NCBI GenBank assembly: GCA_900752445.1
Contig: CAADVN010000158.1
Coordinates: forward strand, 1-9,104
Length of the DNA: 9,104 nucleotides
Direction of reading: 5' to 3'
From: an uncultured Oscillospiraceae bacterium
GTDB taxonomy: Bacteria > Bacillota > Clostridia > Oscillospirales > Oscillospiraceae
Numbering within the stretch: position 1 is the stretch's first letter; every line of letters starts with the position of its first letter. The notes under the pieces are model-generated. The model was not told the DNA's origin and made no database searches. It saw only the letters and a program-made list of their open reading frames with translations. This document shows positions 6,355 to 9,104 of the stretch, in pieces. The position numbers were made by a program, and so were the translations under genes.

Positions 6355-7397
6355 CGGCTCACATACTCCGCGCTGTAGTCGTCGTTGGAGCGCTCGAAGC
6401 TGGCGGCCAGCCCCTCAGAGACTATGATGCGCCCGTCGTCGGTGACGAGGAGCATTTCAAAGCCGGTATTTTTCTCATAGAGCCTGACGGCCTTGTCCTC
6501 GCCCATGACGCAAAGCGCGGTGGAGAGCGCGTCGGCGAGGATGCCGTCGTCGCAGACCACGGTGGCGGAGAGCAGGCCGCCGCCGACGGGATAGCCGTCG
6601 CTGGGGTCGATGAGGTGGCTGCGCAGCTCGCCGTCGTCGTCGATGAAGTAGCGCTGCATGACGCCTGAGGTCACGACGGCCTGTGCGCCGTCCAGGTTGA
6701 GCTTGCATATGTAGTCGGCGGTGTTATTCGGGTTTTGGATGGCGATTATCCAGTCGGAGCCGTCGGGCTTTTCGCCGAAGGTCTGGATATTGCCGCCGAT
6801 GGAGACGATGCCGGCGTCCACGCCCGCGACCTGCATTGCGCGCGCGGCGTACATGGCGGCGCAGCCGCGCCCGACGGCGGCGAAGGAGATCTCCATCCCG
6901 GCGGGCATGGTGAAGAGCCAGGAGTCGGTGTCGGTCATGGCGGAGAGGCTGGCGGCGGAGAAGCCGACGTTTTTGAGCAGGCCGTCTATCTCGCTCTCGG
7001 AGGGCACGCGGTAGAGCCCGTCCACGAAGCCCCAGGCCTTGACGAGCGGGTAGACGCTCGGGTCGAAGGCGCCGCCGGAGAGCTCGTAGACGCTCTTCAT
7101 GGTCTGGAGCATTTCAGCGACCTGGCCTGTGACGACGACGCTCTGGCCCTGGGCGTGGTTTATGGCGTAGGCGGTGGAGCCGTCGCGTTCTGGGTCGAGG
7201 GCGGCGTCGAGCGAATTTATTACGGAGACGGCGGAGTCGATGCCGGCCTCGGCGGACTTGCCGTAGGCCTTTATCGAGATGGCCGAATTCATGGCAAAGA
7301 GCTGTTTTTCGGTCGCCGCGGTACTGCCGCAGGCCGGCAGGGCGAAGAACGTGCCGATGCAGAGCAGCAGGGCCGCCATGCGTTTGAGAGTTTTCAT
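6351..7397 (-). CDS. apbE: ApbE-family FMN transferase, lipoprotein, with altered core motif
   Basis: ApbE proteins use FAD and Mg2+ to attach FMN covalently to threonine or serine of extracytoplasmic flavoproteins. The 348-residue product begins with a lysine/arginine-containing stretch, a hydrophobic core and LPAC (20-23), a lipoprotein signal with Cys23 as the likely lipidated residue. Family features: KQLFAMNSAISIKAYG (31-46), WGF...YRVP (122-132), IVSIGGNIQTFGEKPDGS (197-214), TSGVMQRYF...SHLIDPSDGYP (243-270), and LADALSTALCVMG (287-299) with the metal-site Asp289 and Thr293. The usual DLGGIAKGY is here SFAAVGRGC (171-179), so activity is uncertain. Start ATG 7395-7397 is chosen for GAGGT six to seven bases upstream, for the lipoprotein signal and because in-frame codons further upstream precede the predicted transcript start. 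First gene of the apbE-mpg-recG operon. Confidence 0.9.
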   Translation of the reverse strand: MKTLKRMAALLLCIGTFFALPACGSTAATEKQLFAMNSAISIKAYGKSAEAGIDSAVSVINSLDAALDPERDGSTAYAINHAQGQSVVVTGQVAEMLQTMKSVYELSGGAFDPSVYPLVKAWGFVDGLYRVPSESEIDGLLKNVGFSAASLSAMTDTDSWLFTMPAGMEISFAAVGRGCAAMYAARAMQVAGVDAGIVSIGGNIQTFGEKPDGSDWIIAIQNPNNTADYICKLNLDGAQAVVTSGVMQRYFIDDDGELRSHLIDPSDGYPVGGGLLSATVVCDDGILADALSTALCVMGEDKAVRLYEKNTGFEMLLVTDDGRIIVSEGLAASFERSNDDYSAEYVSR

Positions 7398-7436
7398 GGC
7401 ATACCTCATAAATAGCAGTCGATATTCTGAACAAAC

Positions 7437-7465
7437 ATTATAACACAAGCCCAACGAATAGGCAA
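7437..7465 (-). promoter_or_regulatory. Extended -10 promoter for the apbE-mpg-recG operon
   Basis: On the minus strand, TATAAT (7437-7442) has an extended TG upstream (TGTTATAAT) and a weak -35, TTGCCT (7460-7465), at 17 bases. The start is expected near 7430, about 33 bases before the apbE ATG. The perfect -10 makes it the best candidate in this gap. Confidence 0.7.
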
Positions 7466-7474
7466 ACTTAACTA

Positions 7475-7503
7475 TTTACTTTGGGAAAAGAATTTGCTAT
7501 AAT
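7475..7503 (+). promoter_or_regulatory. Promoter for tRNA-Arg
   Basis: TTTACT (7475-7480) and TATAAT (7498-7503) are 17 bases apart, with TGC before the -10 giving an extended -10. The transcript would begin near 7510, eight bases before the mature tRNA. It lies back to back with the apbE promoter, the two -35 boxes ten bases apart. Confidence 0.75.
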
Positions 7504-7517
7504 AGCGAAGCTGAAAT

Positions 7518-7594
7518 GCGCCCGTAGCTCAGCTGGATAGAGTGTCAGACTCCGACTCTGAAGGTCGTGGGTTCGAATCCCGTCGGGCGTACCA
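7518..7594 (+). tRNA. tRNA-Arg, anticodon CCG
   Basis: A 77-base gene with all four arms and an encoded CCA end (7592-7594). The acceptor GCGCCCG (7518-7524) pairs with CGGGCGT (7584-7590); the D arm is GCTC/GAGT; the anticodon stem TCAGA (7545-7549) pairs with TCTGA (7557-7561) around loop CTCCGAC, giving anticodon CCG at 7552-7554, which reads the arginine codon CGG. The T arm holds TTCGAAT. G1-U72, the last D-stem pair and two T-stem pairs are G-U wobbles. It has its own promoter and a terminator eight bases downstream. Confidence 0.96.
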
Positions 7595-7601
7595 GGGGAA
7601 G

Positions 7602-7632
7602 CTGCCCGTTTCGTTTGGAACGGGCAGTTTTT
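7602..7632 (+). terminator. Intrinsic terminator of the tRNA-Arg transcript
   Basis: CTGCCCGTT (7602-7610) pairs perfectly with AACGGGCAG (7619-7627) around an eight-base loop, followed directly by TTTTT (7628-7632). It separates the tRNA from the MoaE-like gene that starts 28 bases later. Confidence 0.88.
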
Positions 7633-7660
7633 CATCGGCGGAAGACAGGAGGGTCCAGGT

Positions 7661-8062
7661 ATGGAGAATATGGAGGCTGGGCGCGTCCCGTCGGCGGACG
7701 AGTGGCTCAGGGAGGCAAAGGCGCTCGAGTGCGCGGGAAAGGTGGGCATGTACCTGCTGCACAACGGCGTGGTACGCGAGACGCCGCGCAGCCAGGCTCG
7801 CGGCGGCCTTGCGGCGGGAAAGCCGGTCGCGGGGATGCGCTTTGACTACGACGAGGCGAAGGTGCGCCGGGCGGTCGAGGAGGCGCGGGGCCTTCCGGGC
7901 ATATACCACGTGCGTGTGTGGCTCAACCGCGGCGAGCTGAAGGTCGGGGACGACCTGATGCTGGTGCTGGTGGGCGGGGACATCCGGCTCCGGGTCATCG
8001 CCGCGCTGGAGTCGCTGGTGGAAGCGCTCAAGAGCAGGTGCGTTATCGAGCAGGAGCTGTAA
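7661..8062 (+). CDS. Divergent MoaE-like protein (molybdopterin synthase large-subunit fold)
   Basis: A 133-residue cytoplasmic protein homologous to MoaE, the catalytic subunit of molybdopterin synthase. Alignment by eye to E. coli MoaE holds without gaps over the C-terminal half: VGMYLLHNGVVRE (28-40) matches the GxVVTFxGxVR strand and keeps the arginine (Arg39); GELKVGDD (91-98) matches GxLxVGE; and the helix ending ALKSR keeps the first active-site lysine (Lys124, E. coli Lys119). The second (E. coli Lys126) is Gln131, and the SAHR motif is GDIR (106-109), with His replaced by Ile. No MoaD, MoaA or other cofactor gene is near. I recall similar short MoaE-like proteins from other Clostridia, so this is probably a conserved family with an altered or unknown role rather than a pseudogene. 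The AGGAGGG site sits seven bases before the ATG. Confidence 0.75.
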   Translation: MENMEAGRVPSADEWLREAKALECAGKVGMYLLHNGVVRETPRSQARGGLAAGKPVAGMRFDYDEAKVRRAVEEARGLPGIYHVRVWLNRGELKVGDDLMLVLVGGDIRLRVIAALESLVEALKSRCVIEQEL

Positions 8063-8068
8063 AAGCGG

Positions 8069-8101
8069 CCCCGGGGACCATGTCGGTCCCCGGGGTTTTT
8101 T
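8069..8101 (+). terminator. Strong intrinsic terminator after the MoaE-like gene
   Basis: CCCCGGGGACC (8069-8079) pairs perfectly with GGTCCCCGGGG (8085-8095) around a five-base loop, followed by six T (8096-8101). On the minus strand the stem is followed after a few bases by TTTT, so it may also end the convergent leucine-rich-repeat gene, whose stop is two bases away. Confidence 0.92.
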
Positions 8102-8103
8102 AT

Positions 8104-9104
8104 TCAGAAGGGCGAGGGCTCGGCGCCGGGCGGGTCGCTCTCGAGCAGCGAGCGCAGGGGCTCGGCGATCTGCCCGGGACTCAGGCCCTCGGTCACGAGC
8201 ACGATGCCCAGCATCGGGTCGTTGAAGACCTCGGCGAGCCCGTCCGGCCCGGCGAAGTACCAAAGGTGTAAGCACCTGGTCCCGAGCCTGTCGCCGCCGC
8301 TGCTCCAGCCCGGGAGCTCGAGCTCCAGCCTCTCGCCCGAGGGCAGGTGTATGTACCAGCTGCTGCGGCGCTCGGGCGAGTAGGGGCTGTTCGGGTCGTC
8401 CAAGCGGAAATACCGCACCGGATAGCCCCACACGTCCCAGCCCTCACAGCCGGAGCACAGCTCGGAGGTGTCCCGGTACACGCGCCCGCAGACGGTTATT
8501 GGCCCGCGCTCAGGGAAGGCGCGGATGCGGCCCCGCTTTTCCTTCGCGTTGAGCCGCGGCGCATGGATGAAGGCGTATTTACCCATGTCACAGCGCCCGG
8601 GCAGGCGCAGCTCCTCGAGGCAGCAGGAGGACGCAAAGGAGCAGCCGCCGATGTATTCCACGCTGTCGGGGATCGAGATGCTGCGCCACCAGCTGTGGAA
8701 ATCGGCCTCGCGCGCCACGCCCCGCGTGCCCTCGCGCAGCTTGAGCACGCCCTCGCCGCCCGCGCCGCCGCCTGGCGTGCCGCAGTACCAGCCGCCCAGA
8801 TACACGGGCTCGCCCCAGGGCCTGCGGCGGAACCAGTTCGTCTGCTGTATGCCCGTGGGCGAGCTGACGAGCCGGGCGGAGCCGGGGAAATCCAGGCGCG
8901 TCAGCTCCTTCGCGTTGGCAAAGTCGAGACTCACCTCGGCGATGCCCTCGGAGATGATGAGCGCACGGCAGCCGGACGCGAGGCTGTCCGGGCCGAGGCT
9001 GAGCCGGCGGGCGGGCTTTCCGTCGAGCTCGGCGGGTATGAGCACCGCCCCGGCCCAGCCGCAGCCGTCGATGGCGAGCACGCCGGCCGCCCCGCGCCCG
9101 CCCC
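8104..9104 (-). CDS. BspA-type leucine-rich-repeat protein, N-terminus cut by window edge
   Basis: At least 332 residues; the frame stays open to the right edge and the true start is probably outside. Repeat units of the LRR_5/BspA (TpLRR) kind are visible. The text AIDGCGWAGAVLIPAELDGKP (9046-9075) is the degenerate form of the usual GYTG...LTIPAEIDGKPV opening. GVLKLREGTRGVA and then SISIPDSVEYIGGCSFASSC, with CLEELRLP after it (about 8600-8750), are typical IPxSV..IG..AF..C..L repeats. The last 140 or so residues are not repeats: an Arg/Trp/Tyr-rich region with SSWYIHLPSGERLELELPGW and HLWYFAGPDGLAEVFND, which I do not recognise. No membrane helix or sorting signal is seen at the C-terminus. 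BspA repeats are common in surface or secreted proteins of gut Firmicutes, but localisation here cannot be judged without the N-terminus. A GTG at 9079-9081 is possible but has no convincing ribosome site. Confidence 0.7.
   Translation of the reverse strand, partial: GGRGAAGVLAIDGCGWAGAVLIPAELDGKPARRLSLGPDSLASGCRALIISEGIAEVSLDFANAKELTRLDFPGSARLVSSPTGIQQTNWFRRRPWGEPVYLGGWYCGTPGGGAGGEGVLKLREGTRGVAREADFHSWWRSISIPDSVEYIGGCSFASSCCLEELRLPGRCDMGKYAFIHAPRLNAKEKRGRIRAFPERGPITVCGRVYRDTSELCSGCEGWDVWGYPVRYFRLDDPNSPYSPERRSSWYIHLPSGERLELELPGWSSGGDRLGTRCLHLWYFAGPDGLAEVFNDPMLGIVLVTEGLSPGQIAEPLRSLLESDPPGAEPSPF

Noticed and set aside
7518..7594. The tRNA-Arg 3' end as a mobile-element attachment site
   Set aside because: No integrase lies next to it and I found no second copy of the tRNA 3' end in the window.
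7468..7764. A minus-strand open frame containing the text DGIRTHDLQSRSLTLYPAELRA
   Set aside because: This is the well-known false protein produced by reading the antisense of a tRNA gene. The tRNA-Arg explains it.
7529..8431. A 300-codon minus-strand frame across the tRNA and the MoaE-like gene
   Set aside because: It ends in the false tRNA-derived text (RRDSNPRPSESESDTLSS) and runs antisense to a gene with a proper ribosome site and terminator.
1..9104. Search for CRISPR arrays, insertion sequences, phage genes, toxin-antitoxin pairs or defence systems
   Set aside because: No regularly spaced direct repeats, transposase, integrase or defence-type domain is seen. Nearly all the DNA is taken up by recognised genes and short regulatory gaps.

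Overview
The window looks like chromosomal DNA of a GC-rich Firmicute, probably a Clostridia member of the Oscillospiraceae/Christensenellaceae kind. This is inferred from the gene families: a YwiB-argS pair, a SpoVB-type flippase, an FMN riboswitch in front of RibU, a clostridial-type ApbE lipoprotein, a YpsA-like SLOG protein and a BspA-type leucine-rich-repeat protein. Sigma-A-type promoters with 17-base spacers and purine-rich Shine-Dalgarno sequences agree. Coding regions favour G/C at third positions yet use AUA and AGG freely. The exact taxon cannot be read from this sequence.

Layout. Positions 1-834 (minus) hold the 5' part of argS, running off the left edge, preceded by a DUF1934/YwiB gene that overlaps it by 17 bases. 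A consensus promoter (863-891) drives both. Next, on minus, is a SLOG/YpsA-like gene (896-1396) with its own promoter. That promoter lies back to back with a plus-strand extended -10 promoter. The latter transcribes an FMN riboswitch (about 1501-1617) and the riboflavin ECF S-component ribU (1727-2389). A hairpin at about 2407-2439 can terminate both ribU and the convergent minus-strand operon.

That operon, read from right to left, is apbE (lipoprotein FMN transferase), mpg (alkyladenine DNA glycosylase), recG and a SpoVB-like MOP-superfamily flippase. apbE and mpg overlap by four bases and mpg to recG is five bases. The flippase follows recG after 47 bases containing a strong hairpin that includes the flippase Shine-Dalgarno. 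The apbE promoter (7437-7465) is back to back with a plus-strand promoter for tRNA-Arg(CCG). The tRNA is followed by a strong terminator and then, with no room for another promoter, by a divergent MoaE-like gene (7661-8062) with its own terminator. The right edge is a minus-strand leucine-rich-repeat gene cut by the window end.

Shared themes. ribU (flavin uptake under FMN control) and apbE (covalent flavin attachment outside the membrane) give a loose flavin theme, but they are separate units and no flavinylated target is present. mpg and recG form a DNA-repair pair. I see no CRISPR array, insertion sequence, prophage or defence system. The items most worth a second look are small: an ApbE with a degraded DLGxIAKGY motif, a MoaE homolog with a lost active-site lysine and no molybdopterin neighbours, the riboswitch expression platform, the hairpin-buried flippase Shine-Dalgarno and an atypical argS sequence after residue 98.
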